Shown here piece after piece: positions 7,974 through 15,389 of a DNA stretch of 64,000 bases (positions within the stretch are counted from its first letter, which is position 1; every line of letters starts with the position of its first letter). A program made the position numbers and the translations under genes. Below the pieces are notes generated by a model that was not told where the DNA came from, did not search any database, and saw only the letters and a program-made list of their open reading frames with translations. Source of the stretch: Ferdinandcohnia sp036962685 (GTDB lineage Bacteria > Bacillota > Bacilli > Bacillales > Bacillaceae_L); NCBI RefSeq assembly GCF_036962685.1, contig NZ_JBALOP010000052.1:71404-135403 (forward strand), in the 5' to 3' direction.

Positions 7974-8050
7974 ACTGTCACTAAACGAAAAATACTGCCA
8001 CTATCCCAGATTTACTGCCGCTAAATCAAAATACTGCCACTAGCAATTTT
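7974..8050. repeat. Short degenerate tandem repeat, unit about 20 bp
   Basis: Four units start ACTGYCRCTA at 7974, 7994, 8014 and 8033 (spacings 20, 20 and 19). The first ten bases are conserved and the rest is variable and AT-rich. It lies between two convergent terminators. Confidence 0.75.
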
Positions 8051-8056
8051 AAGCAT

Positions 8057-8083
8057 AAAAAAATGCCTCAAAAATTTGAGGCA
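8057..8083 (-). terminator. Terminator of yutI
   Basis: A 9-bp perfect stem TGCCTCAAA/TTTGAGGCA (8064-8072 with 8075-8083). The A run at 8057-8063 becomes a T run on the minus strand. Confidence 0.85.
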
Positions 8084-8101
8084 CTTCGTTTCATCTATTT
8101 A

Positions 8102-8329
8102 TTAGAATACTTGTTCAACTTCGACTACACCTGGAACTTCTTCTAATAATGCACGTTCAATTCCAGCTTTTAATGTGATTGTAGAGCTTGGGCAGGTTCC
8201 ACAAGCACCTAATAAACGAAGCTTAACAACACCATCTTCTACATCAACTAAATCACAGTCTCCGCCATCACGAAGTAAAAATGGACGAAGTTTATCTAAT
8301 ACTTCTTGTACTTGTTCTTTAATATCCAT
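8102..8329 (-). CDS. yutI: NifU C-terminal (Nfu-type) Fe-S cluster carrier
   Basis: A 75-residue protein consisting only of the NifU C-terminal domain. The cluster-binding motif is LGACGTCPSSTITLK (CxxC), and the N-terminal LRPFLLRDGGDCDLV and C-terminal VPGVVEVEQVF are typical. Nfu proteins deliver 4Fe-4S clusters to apo-enzymes in the cytoplasm. ATG 8329 is chosen because AAAGGAG lies 8 nt upstream. It is divergent from yuzD. A second assembly protein, yutM, is encoded at 11166. Confidence 0.93.
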   Translation of the reverse strand: MDIKEQVQEVLDKLRPFLLRDGGDCDLVDVEDGVVKLRLLGACGTCPSSTITLKAGIERALLEEVPGVVEVEQVF

Positions 8330-8538
8330 TACATTGACTCCTTTCCTCATACCTTTATAATTATTATAATCTGTTTACTGGAAAAAATCTATTAAAAGCA
8401 AGAGAAGCATTTTTCCAATTTTTAATTACATATGCGTATTGAGAAAATCTGTGATGTACTATTATTTCTTTCAGTGTCCATTTTAACAGATTTTTAGTAC
8501 AATGGAAAAAGAAATGATTGGGGAAAGGGTGAAAGTGA

Positions 8539-8868
8539 ATGGATAAGCAAAAGGTTGAAATCTGTGTATATGGTGCAGAGGTACTTTGCCCTAGCTGTGT
8601 GAACCTTCCTTCTTCAAAGGAGACCTACGAGTGGCTGGAAGCAGCGCTGAGCAGAAAGTTTCCAAACCAACCCTTCGACATTACACATATTGATATTTTT
8701 GATCCACCAGGGGACGAAGAGAAAAATGCATTTGCACGTCGTGTAATCGAAGAAGATATGTTTTATCCCGTTGTGGTGCTAGAAGACACCATTGTCGGAG
8801 AAGGCAGCCCAAAACTTAAAACAATTTACGCTGAAATGGAGAAATACGGGTATAAGGCAGCTGAATAA
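8539..8868 (+). CDS. yuzD: YuzD, DUF1462 thioredoxin-fold protein
   Basis: A 109-residue protein of the YuzD/DUF1462 family. The N-terminal strand is followed by EVLCPSCVNLPSS, a CxxC at the thioredoxin-like position, and the cis-Pro-type FYPVVVLEDTIVGEGSPK lies toward the end. The architecture suggests a small redox or cluster-related protein; its role is unknown. It is divergent from yutI as in B. subtilis and is followed by a hairpin terminator. Confidence 0.87.
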   Translation: MDKQKVEICVYGAEVLCPSCVNLPSSKETYEWLEAALSRKFPNQPFDITHIDIFDPPGDEEKNAFARRVIEEDMFYPVVVLEDTIVGEGSPKLKTIYAEMEKYGYKAAE

Positions 8869-8875
8869 ATGAGTA

Positions 8876-8911
8876 AAAGTAAGGGGGACTGCAGCTCTTC
8901 CTTACTTTTTT
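8876..8911 (+). terminator. Terminator after yuzD
   Basis: A 9-bp stem AAAGTAAGG/CCTTACTTT with a 15-nt loop and a T run. Confidence 0.8.
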
Positions 8912-8929
8912 GTGGAGAATTTTAAAAAA

Positions 8930-9300
8930 GGACAAAAAGCTTGGGAAGGACAAATTTTTCAGAGACAAAACATACAGTGGATAAGAAGGAATTGTCTTTG
9001 AGAAGAGCTCTCAAAGACAAAACTCTAAGGCAGAAGCGTCTGATTGTCTCTGAGCCTGTGTCTNNNNNNNNNNNNNNNNNNNNNNNNNNNNNNNNNNNNN
9101 NNNNNNNNNNNNNNNNNNNNNNNNNNNNNNNNNNNNNNNNNNNNNNNNNNNNNNNNNNNNNAAAACGAGTGAGTAGCACAAAGTAATTGTCTGTGATGCC
9201 CAGGCAAAAACGCCGAAGTGTATCTAATCCTATGTTTCCAGGGACAAACCGTGCGAGTAGCAAAGAGCAGTTGTCACTGAGCCGGCCCCCATCCTCCAAT
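8930..9300. repeat. Degenerate repeat array containing an assembly gap
   Basis: Related segments recur roughly every 80 bp on both sides of the gap: GTGAGTAGCACAAAG.AATTGTC near 9170 and GTGCGAGTAGCAAAGAGCAGTTGTC near 9249, with a weaker match TAAGAAGGAATTGTC near 8981 and GAAGCGTCTGATTGTC near 9033. No gene is recognisable from 8912 to 9356. Confidence 0.55.
9064..9161. other. Assembly gap (98 N)
   Basis: Unresolved bases inside the repeat array at 8930-9300. Confidence 0.99.
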
Positions 9301-9356
9301 ATCACAAAGACAATAAAATTTTGAAGATCCTCCAAATACAGCCTCATATAAAACAC

Positions 9357-9392
9357 AAAAAATCGCGGCCCCAAAAGCTACCGCGATTTTTT
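9357..9392 (-). terminator. Terminator of yutJ (works in both directions)
   Basis: An 8-bp stem AATCGCGG/CCGCGATT flanked by A and T runs on the two sides. Confidence 0.8.
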
Positions 9393-9396
9393 ATTA

Positions 9397-10464
9397 TCAT
9401 CCATTATGATACTTGTACATCCATAATACTCCTGATTTTAACATACGTGGCACGCGTCCCGTGAGTGGACGATCTGCTACTAATCCGAAGCCTTCTTTTT
9501 TACCAAGCGAACCAAGTACGCCTTTAAGCTTGATTTTTGGAAACTCAGTTGGTGGGGCTTCACCTTTCCAGCGCTTTTGAAGAACTTGAACAATTTGTTC
9601 TGCCTGGCCTTCCGCTAGCTGGGCACTTGGAGCATGTGGTAAGCTTGCACAATCCCCTACAACATAGACATGTTCATCATTTGGTAAATTATGTTGTGGA
9701 GTTAAAATTACCCGGCCACTACCGTCTTTTTCAACATCTAGGTCCCGAACGATCTTATTTGGTTGAATACCAGCTGTCCAAACAACAACATCACTTTGAA
9801 CAGGTTGATCATTATTATATAAGACGTCTTCTTCGACTCTTGTTATATTTGAGTTATTAATAATCTCGACTTCGTTTTTATCAAACCAGTTTTCAACATA
9901 CATACTTAATTTTTCCGGGAAAGCGGAAAGGATGTGGTTTCCTCTATCAAACAGCTTAATTTGCAAGTCCGGTCTGCTTTCATAAAGTTCACTCGCTAGT
10001 TCAACCCCGCTTAAACCTGCTCCGACTATGGAAACAGTTGCACCGGCAGGAAGATTATTAAGTCTCTGATAGGTTTCCCTCGCATTGTCAATTGACTGGA
10101 TGCTATATGTGAATTCCTTCGCACCTGGCACATTGTGATACTTGTCCTCACAGCCCAATCCAATCACTAAATCATCATATCTTACCGATTCTTCATCTTT
10201 AATGTGAACCAGCTTTTCATTCATATCAATGCCCGTAACTTCCCCAAATTTTACGTGTAAACGAGGGTGTTCAGGAAATGTGACACGAACATGTGAATCA
10301 GAAATGGTACCTGCTGCAAGTGCATAAAATTCCGTTTTTAAACTATGATAAGGTGCTCGGTCAATTAAGGTGATTTGAATACCTTCGGGCAATTGATTTG
10401 GCAGCAGGCGCTGTAACATCCGCATTCCACCATACCCACCACCAAGTATAACAAGATTTTTCAT
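9397..10464 (-). CDS. yutJ: YutJ, type II NADH dehydrogenase-like flavoprotein
   Basis: A 355-residue two-dinucleotide-binding-domain flavoprotein. The FAD site is LVILGGGYGGMRML at the N terminus, the NADH-binding site is VSIVGAGLSGVELASEL (about residues 144-160), and the second FAD motif is HVYVVGDCAS near 270. NDH-2 enzymes pass electrons from NADH to quinone at the membrane surface without pumping protons. It is shorter than the paralogue at 11886, and the C-terminal membrane-binding part looks reduced. AAAGGGGAT precedes ATG 10464. It is divergent from yuzB, as in B. subtilis. Confidence 0.88.
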   Translation of the reverse strand: MKNLVILGGGYGGMRMLQRLLPNQLPEGIQITLIDRAPYHSLKTEFYALAAGTISDSHVRVTFPEHPRLHVKFGEVTGIDMNEKLVHIKDEESVRYDDLVIGLGCEDKYHNVPGAKEFTYSIQSIDNARETYQRLNNLPAGATVSIVGAGLSGVELASELYESRPDLQIKLFDRGNHILSAFPEKLSMYVENWFDKNEVEIINNSNITRVEEDVLYNNDQPVQSDVVVWTAGIQPNKIVRDLDVEKDGSGRVILTPQHNLPNDEHVYVVGDCASLPHAPSAQLAEGQAEQIVQVLQKRWKGEAPPTEFPKIKLKGVLGSLGKKEGFGLVADRPLTGRVPRMLKSGVLWMYKYHNG

Positions 10465-10664
10465 GCTGATTATCCCCTTTTGTTCCTCTCTTTAGTTGAA
10501 ACGTTTTCAAGCTTTATCAATAATAATTTTATCTGTATCTGTAATCCTTTTCAAAGACACTAAAATTATAGCGAAAATGTGACAAAATAACAACTTATAT
10601 CGGTAAAATTGACGAATGGAAAAAAAGAGAGTACGATAGGTAGTTGTAGTGAGGTGAAAAACCA

Positions 10665-10901
10665 GTGAATCCTATCATTGAATTTTGTGTTAGTAATTTG
10701 GCAAGTGGCTCCCAAAAAGCAAAGGAAATCCTTGAACAGGATCCTAATCTTGATGTAATTGAGTATGGATGTCTAAGCTATTGTGGGCAATGCTTTGAGT
10801 CATTATATGCTCTTGTAAATGGGGATGTAGTTACTGGTGAAACAGCTGAAGAGCTTGTTGAAAATATCTATGCCTATTTAGAAGAAAACCCAATGTTCTA
10901 A
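10665..10901 (+). CDS. yuzB: YuzB, UPF0349/DUF1450 family protein
   Basis: A 78-residue protein starting at GTG 10665 after GTGAGGTG. The motif VIEYGCLSYCGQCFESLYALVNGD carries three cysteines (CxxxCxxC) conserved in the YuzB/UPF0349 family. This suggests a small metal- or redox-active protein; its function is unknown. Neighbouring Fe-S assembly genes and NADH dehydrogenases suggest a redox-related role, which is inference only. Confidence 0.88.
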   Translation: MNPIIEFCVSNLASGSQKAKEILEQDPNLDVIEYGCLSYCGQCFESLYALVNGDVVTGETAEELVENIYAYLEENPMF

Positions 10902-10924
10902 TACAAACTTTTAATATAAATGTT

Positions 10925-10958
10925 GAAAAAGCAGTTAATAGACTGCTTTTTCTTATTT
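10925..10958 (+). terminator. Terminator after yuzB
   Basis: An 11-bp perfect stem GAAAAAGCAGT/ACTGCTTTTTC with a 6-nt loop and a T-rich tail. Confidence 0.85.
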
Positions 10959-11086
10959 TTGGGCAAAAAGAAAACCCTCCATTCAAGAATGAAGAGTTTC
11001 TAAAAAAACGGGGGATAATCTCATTGTGGTCAAGGAAATATTATTTTATACTTAAAATAAGAAAAATTTAACAACGAACGGATTAT

Positions 11087-11115
11087 TTGTATCAAATTCA
11101 TTTTAACATTATACT
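11087..11115 (+). promoter_or_regulatory. Sigma-A promoter of yutM
   Basis: TTGTAT (11087-11092), a 17-bp spacer and TATACT (11110-11115), 50 bp before the yutM start. Confidence 0.6.
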
Positions 11116-11165
11116 TATAGTAATAATCAAAATTTGAAACCTTTAAAAAAGAAGGAGGTTCGAAC

Positions 11166-11531
11166 GTGACAAATCGTGTCGTTGATATTTCTGAAGCAGC
11201 TGCTTTTCAAATTAAAGATATGATGAAACAGAATGAGGAAGAAGGATCATTCTTACGTGTTGCTGTTAAAGGTGGCGGTTGTAGTGGACTTTCTTACGGA
11301 ATGGGCTTTGAACAAGAAGATACTGAAGTGGATCTACATGATGAACAACATGGGATTAAGATCTTGATCAATAAAGAAGATGCACCGATTTTAACAGGGG
11401 TAAAAATAGACTTCAAACAATCCCTAATGGGCGGAGGATTTACCATTGATAATCCGAATGCAATTGCTTCATGTGGTTGTGGTTCTTCTTTCCGTACAGC
11501 AAAAGTAGCGGGAACACCTGAAAATTGCTAA
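11166..11531 (+). CDS. yutM: HesB/IscA/ErpA-type Fe-S assembly protein
   Basis: A 121-residue A-type carrier. The cluster ligands are in VKGGGCSGLSYGM (Cys about 40) and in the C-terminal SCGCGSSF pair (about residues 105-107). The family accepts and hands on Fe-S clusters in the cytoplasm. It starts at GTG 11166 with AAGGAGG 7 nt upstream. Together with yutI it gives this region two late-acting cluster carriers next to two flavoprotein NADH dehydrogenases. Confidence 0.93.
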   Translation: MTNRVVDISEAAAFQIKDMMKQNEEEGSFLRVAVKGGGCSGLSYGMGFEQEDTEVDLHDEQHGIKILINKEDAPILTGVKIDFKQSLMGGGFTIDNPNAIASCGCGSSFRTAKVAGTPENC

Positions 11532-11535
11532 TACA

Positions 11536-11569
11536 AAAGTTAGGCTTCTAAACAGAGCCTGACTTTTTT
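11536..11569 (+). terminator. Terminator after yutM
   Basis: An 11-bp stem (11536-11546 with 11556-11566, one G-T pair) followed by Ts. Confidence 0.8.
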
Positions 11570-11770
11570 ATTGCCCAAATGTGGCAAAAGTTAGACGGTG
11601 GAATTGACATTTTTCTTACAAACGCCAAAAACTATTGTTTTTTAAATATTCTTAAGCTTTAAAAAGCTAATCAACTACTTGAAATATCAATATAAAAGTC
11701 ATATTATAGGATATGGATATTAAATAGTAAAACTTTTTGACAAATGTCGTAATTTTTTATGTCCAGTCAT

Positions 11771-11796
11771 GGTATCTTACGTGAAGGATATCACAA
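11771..11796 (+). promoter_or_regulatory. Extended -10 promoter and Rex-like operator of yumB
   Basis: TGGTATCTT (11771-11779 region) looks like an extended -10. Immediately downstream, 11779-11796 reads on the minus strand TTGTGATATCCTTCACGT, matching 11 of 14 half-site positions of the Rex consensus TTGTGAA-N4-TTCACAA that I recall. Placement over the expected start site fits NADH-responsive repression. The rest of 11570-11885 is AT-rich leader with no other gene. Confidence 0.6.
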
Positions 11797-11885
11797 ACTA
11801 TATTATCAATAAAATCAGAGCTTGCGGTTGAAAATAGAAGTAAGAGATTTTTTGCTGCAAAAAAAGAAAAGGGTGGCGGATTACA

Positions 11886-13103
11886 GTGAGAAAGCCAAAA
11901 ATAGTCGTTTTAGGTGCAGGATACGGTGGATTAACTACGATTGTTAACCTACAAAAAACATTAGGTGTAAATGAAGCTGATATTACACTTGTTAATAAAA
12001 ATGATTACCATTATGAAACTACTTGGTTACACGAAGCTTCAGCAGGTACTTTACATGCAGATCGTGTACGTTACCAAATTGAAGATGTAATTAGTGGTCA
12101 TAAAGTAAAATTTGTAAAAGGCTCTGTAGCAAAGATTGACACTGAAGGAAAACGTGTAATCCTTGAAGATGATTCACAGGTTGAATATGATTATTTAGTT
12201 GTTGCATTGGGCGGAGAATCTGAGACATTTGGTATTAAAGGCTTGAAGGAATATGCATTTACAATTTCAAACATAAATACAGCTCGTCAAATAAGAGAGC
12301 ATATTGAATATCAATTTGCAACGTATAATACAGAAGAAGAAAAAGACGATACCCGTCTAACGATTGTTGTTGGTGGAGCAGGTTTTACTGGAATTGAGTT
12401 CTTAGGGGAACTCGTTAACCGAGTTCCTGAGCTTTGCCGCGAATACGATGTTGATCAAAATAAAGTAAAAATTTACTGTGTCGAAGCTGCACCTAACGCA
12501 TTACCAGGCTTCGATCCTGAATTAGTTGAATATGCAGTAAACCACCTAGAGAAAAAAGGTGTAGAATTTAAAATCGGTACTGCCATCAAAGAAGGTACAC
12601 CAGACGGAATCATCGTTGGTAAAGATGATGTTACTGAGGAAATCAAAGCTGGTACTGTTGTTTGGGCAGCAGGTGTACGCGGAAACAGCGTAATCGACGC
12701 TTCTGGCTTTGAAGCAATGCGTGGACGTGTGAAGGTTGATAAACAGCTTCGCGCACCAGGACATGACAATATTTTCTTCGTTGGGGATAGTTCATTAGTC
12801 ATTAACGAAGAAATCAATCGTCCATATCCTCCAACTGCACAAATTGCAATGCAACAAGGCGCTTTAGTTGCCAAAAACATCGCAGTTCTTGTTCGTGGAC
12901 AAGGTGAGCTTGGTGAATTTTCATTCGATAACAAAGGGACTGTATGTTCACTTGGTGAGCATGATGGAATCGGAGTTGTATTCGGTAGAAAGATTTGGGG
13001 TTCCAAAGCGGCATTCATGAAGAAAGTAATCGATAATCGTGCACTATTCATCGTGGGTGGTCCATCACTTGTTCTTAAAAAAGGTAAATTAAAGTTCTTA
13101 TAA
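11886..13103 (+). CDS. yumB: Type II NADH dehydrogenase (NDH-2)
   Basis: A 405-residue NADH:quinone oxidoreductase. The FAD site is IVVLGAGYGGLTTIVNL, the NADH site TIVVGGAGFTGIEFLGEL (about residues 160-177), and the second FAD motif NIFFVGDSSLVINEE near 299. The quinone-binding AQ pair is in PPTAQIAMQQGA, and the C terminus carries the hydrophobic/basic membrane-anchoring region (ALFIVGGPSLVLKKGKL). GTG start 11886 follows GGGTGGCGG. The Rex-like site upstream suggests repression that is lifted when the NADH/NAD+ ratio is high. Confidence 0.92.
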   Translation: MRKPKIVVLGAGYGGLTTIVNLQKTLGVNEADITLVNKNDYHYETTWLHEASAGTLHADRVRYQIEDVISGHKVKFVKGSVAKIDTEGKRVILEDDSQVEYDYLVVALGGESETFGIKGLKEYAFTISNINTARQIREHIEYQFATYNTEEEKDDTRLTIVVGGAGFTGIEFLGELVNRVPELCREYDVDQNKVKIYCVEAAPNALPGFDPELVEYAVNHLEKKGVEFKIGTAIKEGTPDGIIVGKDDVTEEIKAGTVVWAAGVRGNSVIDASGFEAMRGRVKVDKQLRAPGHDNIFFVGDSSLVINEEINRPYPPTAQIAMQQGALVAKNIAVLVRGQGELGEFSFDNKGTVCSLGEHDGIGVVFGRKIWGSKAAFMKKVIDNRALFIVGGPSLVLKKGKLKFL

Positions 13104-13111
13104 GATAGTCT

Positions 13112-13144
13112 AAAGGAATGTGGGGAGACTCGCATTCCTTTTTC
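13112..13144 (+). terminator. Terminator after yumB
   Basis: A 9-bp stem AAAGGAATG/CATTCCTTT with a T tail. Confidence 0.8.
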
Positions 13145-13225
13145 ACTTTTTAGCCATAATCATAAAGTAAAATCAATTGACTTAAGTTCCATCCCTTTAG
13201 TACACTAGGAAGGGATTTGTGTTCG

Positions 13226-13470
13226 TCTAGCTCAGCGCCTAGCCCCTCGAGGTCACAATCCAATCTGTCAAGAAGGTCAAAGAACAACCTTCTAGCCAGC
13301 TCGTCTTGTGCTTGTCGGACTTGCACAGGACAAGGAAAGCTTCGACAGCATGATCCTCGCACGAAGAAAATGCATAGCATTTTCGAGGATGTGTTGACAT
13401 CGACGTTTGCCACAGGACGTGGCAGTAGTTAGTCGATGAGCCACTTGGGGAGGCGCTTGCGCATTTGTGA
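13226..13470. repeat. GTCTAGCT-family intergenic repeat, long form
   Basis: The element begins CGTCTAGCTCAGCGCCTAG, includes CCAGCTCGTCTTGTGC and an internal hairpin AAAATGCATAGCATTTTC, and ends GGAGGCGCTTGCGCATTT, whose GGCGC pairs with the initial GCGCC. It accounts for most of the 13104-13487 gap. I recall closely similar elements in many Bacillus genomes. It ends just before the yuiB ribosome binding site, so it lies in the yuiB leader. Confidence 0.75.
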
Positions 13471-13487
13471 CTTGGAGGAGAGTTACC

Positions 13488-13814
13488 ATGACACTCAGCT
13501 TTTTACCGATTTTATTAATTTCGATGCTGTTATTTTTCGTTTTATTTTTTGGAATTGGATTCATTCTTAATATGCTTTTACGGATGTCGTGGATCATGGC
13601 TATTATCTACCCGGTTATTGCGTTAGCAATTGTTCAAGAGGTTTCGTTTCTCGACTATTTCACCTCACCTGGAAATGCATTTCGCTCACTAGGTAATAGC
13701 ATTATGACACTAGCCCCATTAGATATTACGATTTTACTAAGTGGCCTAGCTGGTGCGATTTTATCTGGAGTGGTCATTAAACTGCTTCGAAAAAAAGGAT
13801 ACAGAATGTTCTAG
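13488..13814 (+). CDS. yuiB: YuiB, small membrane protein
   Basis: A 108-residue protein with about three membrane segments (LLISMLLFFVLFFGIGF, IMAIIYPVIALAIV, ITILLSGLAGAILSGVVI) and a basic C terminus (LLRKKGYRMF). This matches the YuiB family next to yumB and yuiC in B. subtilis; the function is unknown. ATG 13488 is chosen because GGAGGAG lies 7 nt upstream; the frame also extends 21 bp further into the repeat. Confidence 0.75.
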   Translation: MTLSFLPILLISMLLFFVLFFGIGFILNMLLRMSWIMAIIYPVIALAIVQEVSFLDYFTSPGNAFRSLGNSIMTLAPLDITILLSGLAGAILSGVVIKLLRKKGYRMF

Positions 13815-13843
13815 AAAACCTTTTCCATATAGTGATTATGAGA

Positions 13844-13887
13844 AGAAACGTAAGGATTTAGTGATGGATCCTTACGTTTCTTTTTTA
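13844..13887 (+). terminator. Terminator after yuiB
   Basis: A 14-bp perfect stem (13844-13857 with 13868-13881) followed by six Ts. Confidence 0.93.
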
Positions 13888-13970
13888 TATTTAGTTTTAT
13901 TTTCCAACCTTAAACGAATAATTTCTAACCGAATTGGAAAGAAATAGAGTCGTGAGAGGAGTGGAAAAAT

Positions 13971-14654
13971 GTGTTTCATTTAAACACAAATATAAGAAGA
14001 AGTGCAATGACGATATTAGTGATTTTTGCACTATTTACTACGTTCCAATCTTTTTCCGGAGTTGAGACAAAGGATCTTACAAGCTGGGCAAGCGAGCAAA
14101 TAAAAGAGAAATCGCAATCAGTTGTCATGAAAAATGTTGGACTGTTCTCAAAATTTACGTTTTTCATAAATGGAAAAAAGGCGATCACGGCTTCCAATGT
14201 TGAGAGTACATTACCAATCGAAGAAGCGATTGATTTTTCAAAATACCCAACAAAAACAGTTGTAGCGACTGGATACACGGCAGGAGTTGAATCAACAGGT
14301 AAAGATTCAAATCACCCATCCTACGGGATCACTTACTCGGGTGTAAAGGTAAAGCGCGACCTGTATTCTACAATTGCAGCTGATTTAAATGTCTTCCCAA
14401 TCGGGACTATCCTGTTTATTCCTGATTACGGGTATGGTGTTGTGGCAGACAAAGGTGGAGCCATTAAAGGAAATAAAATTGATTTGTATTATGAAACAGT
14501 TCACGATGTCTATAATAAATGGGGGAAGAAAACCCTCGATGTGTATGTGATCAAAATGGGCGACGGTAAAATATCAGAAGAAGAAATCGTTGCAATGAAT
14601 GAAGATAAGGCAATGCAGGTATTCCGTCAGCAAATTATAGGTGAAAAAAGTTAA
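13971..14654 (+). CDS. yuiC: YuiC, 3D-domain cell wall protein (Sps/MltA-like fold)
   Basis: A 227-residue secreted protein starting at GTG 13971 after GAGAGGAG. The N-terminal hydrophobic segment (about residues 12-30) is a signal or anchor. The C-terminal half holds the 3D domain: VVATGYTAGVESTGKDSNHP, GTILFIPDYGYGVVADKGGAIKGNKIDLYY, with conserved Asp residues in VADKGGA and KIDLYY. B. subtilis YuiC is a stationary-phase-survival type lytic transglycosylase; Sps-like proteins act on peptidoglycan. The yuiB-yuiC-yuiD order is conserved. Confidence 0.88.
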   Translation: MFHLNTNIRRSAMTILVIFALFTTFQSFSGVETKDLTSWASEQIKEKSQSVVMKNVGLFSKFTFFINGKKAITASNVESTLPIEEAIDFSKYPTKTVVATGYTAGVESTGKDSNHPSYGITYSGVKVKRDLYSTIAADLNVFPIGTILFIPDYGYGVVADKGGAIKGNKIDLYYETVHDVYNKWGKKTLDVYVIKMGDGKISEEEIVAMNEDKAMQVFRQQIIGEKS

Positions 14655-14683
14655 CGGGCTAATCGCAATGATTAGCCCGTTTT
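14654..14683 (+). terminator. Terminator between yuiC and yuiD
   Basis: An 11-bp perfect stem ACGGGCTAATC/GATTAGCCCGT. It could serve both convergent genes, but the T run is short. Confidence 0.75.
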
Positions 14684-14688
14684 GGATG

Positions 14689-15159
14689 CTACAAGATATT
14701 AAGTAATAATGTTAATAAGATTCCAGTTAGTCCACCAAAAAATACTTCGATTGGCTTATGCCCCAAGAGTTCTTTTAACTCACTACGTTTTCTAGCTTCA
14801 TCAAGCTTTGGCCATAGCTTTGCATCCTCAGCAAATTTTTGAAAATCCGCAACAAGCTGGTTTAGAACTGTAGCCTGCTCACCAGCATGTCTGCGAACGC
14901 CAGAAGCATCGAACATGACGATTACAGCAAATACTGTAGATATCGCAAAAAAAGGAGAATCGAATCCTTGCTCAAGGCCAATTCCAGTTGTTAAGGCTGT
15001 TACAGCAGCTGAATGGGAGCTAGGCATACCTCCAGTGCTCGTTATCAGGGACCAATCAACTTTTTTGGTCACTACAAAATGTAGAGGGACCTTAACAAAT
15101 TGCGCAAATCCAATTGCAGCAAGTGCGGCCCAAAGGGGGAAATTAGTAAAAAGCTCCAT
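14689..15159 (-). CDS. yuiD: YuiD, divergent PAP2 family (DUF212) membrane protein
   Basis: A 156-residue membrane protein with four hydrophobic segments. Its PAP2-like motifs are KKVDWSLITSTGGMPSSHSA and FDASGVRRHAGEQA, matching the K..STGGMPSSHSA and D..GVRR.AG signature of the divergent PAP2/DUF212 family. PAP2 enzymes dephosphorylate lipid or other phosphates; the substrate here is unknown. It is convergent with yuiC and divergent from the aminopeptidase, as in B. subtilis. Confidence 0.88.
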   Translation of the reverse strand: MELFTNFPLWAALAAIGFAQFVKVPLHFVVTKKVDWSLITSTGGMPSSHSAAVTALTTGIGLEQGFDSPFFAISTVFAVIVMFDASGVRRHAGEQATVLNQLVADFQKFAEDAKLWPKLDEARKRSELKELLGHKPIEVFFGGLTGILLTLLLNIL

Positions 15160-15389
15160 GTAAACTTCGTCCTCTCGTCAAAATACACTTTTTTCTCTTT
15201 ATTAATTGAAAATATAATTTACTGTATTTTAAAAACTTATTCAATAGAAATCTAATGTAAAACTTTATTATTATTATAAAAGAATTTACATAAGCCTGCA
15301 AAATGAATTCTTCTCCAATGGCTGTAAGGTGAAATTTAGTGTCTCGAAGTATATAATAAGAAGGTGAAAATTAGTTGGAGGTGTAAAAA

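Noticed and set aside
12473..13135. Long minus-strand open frame (220 codons) opposite yumB
   Set aside because: It mirrors the codon pattern of yumB, has a biased, low-complexity composition and no ribosome binding site.
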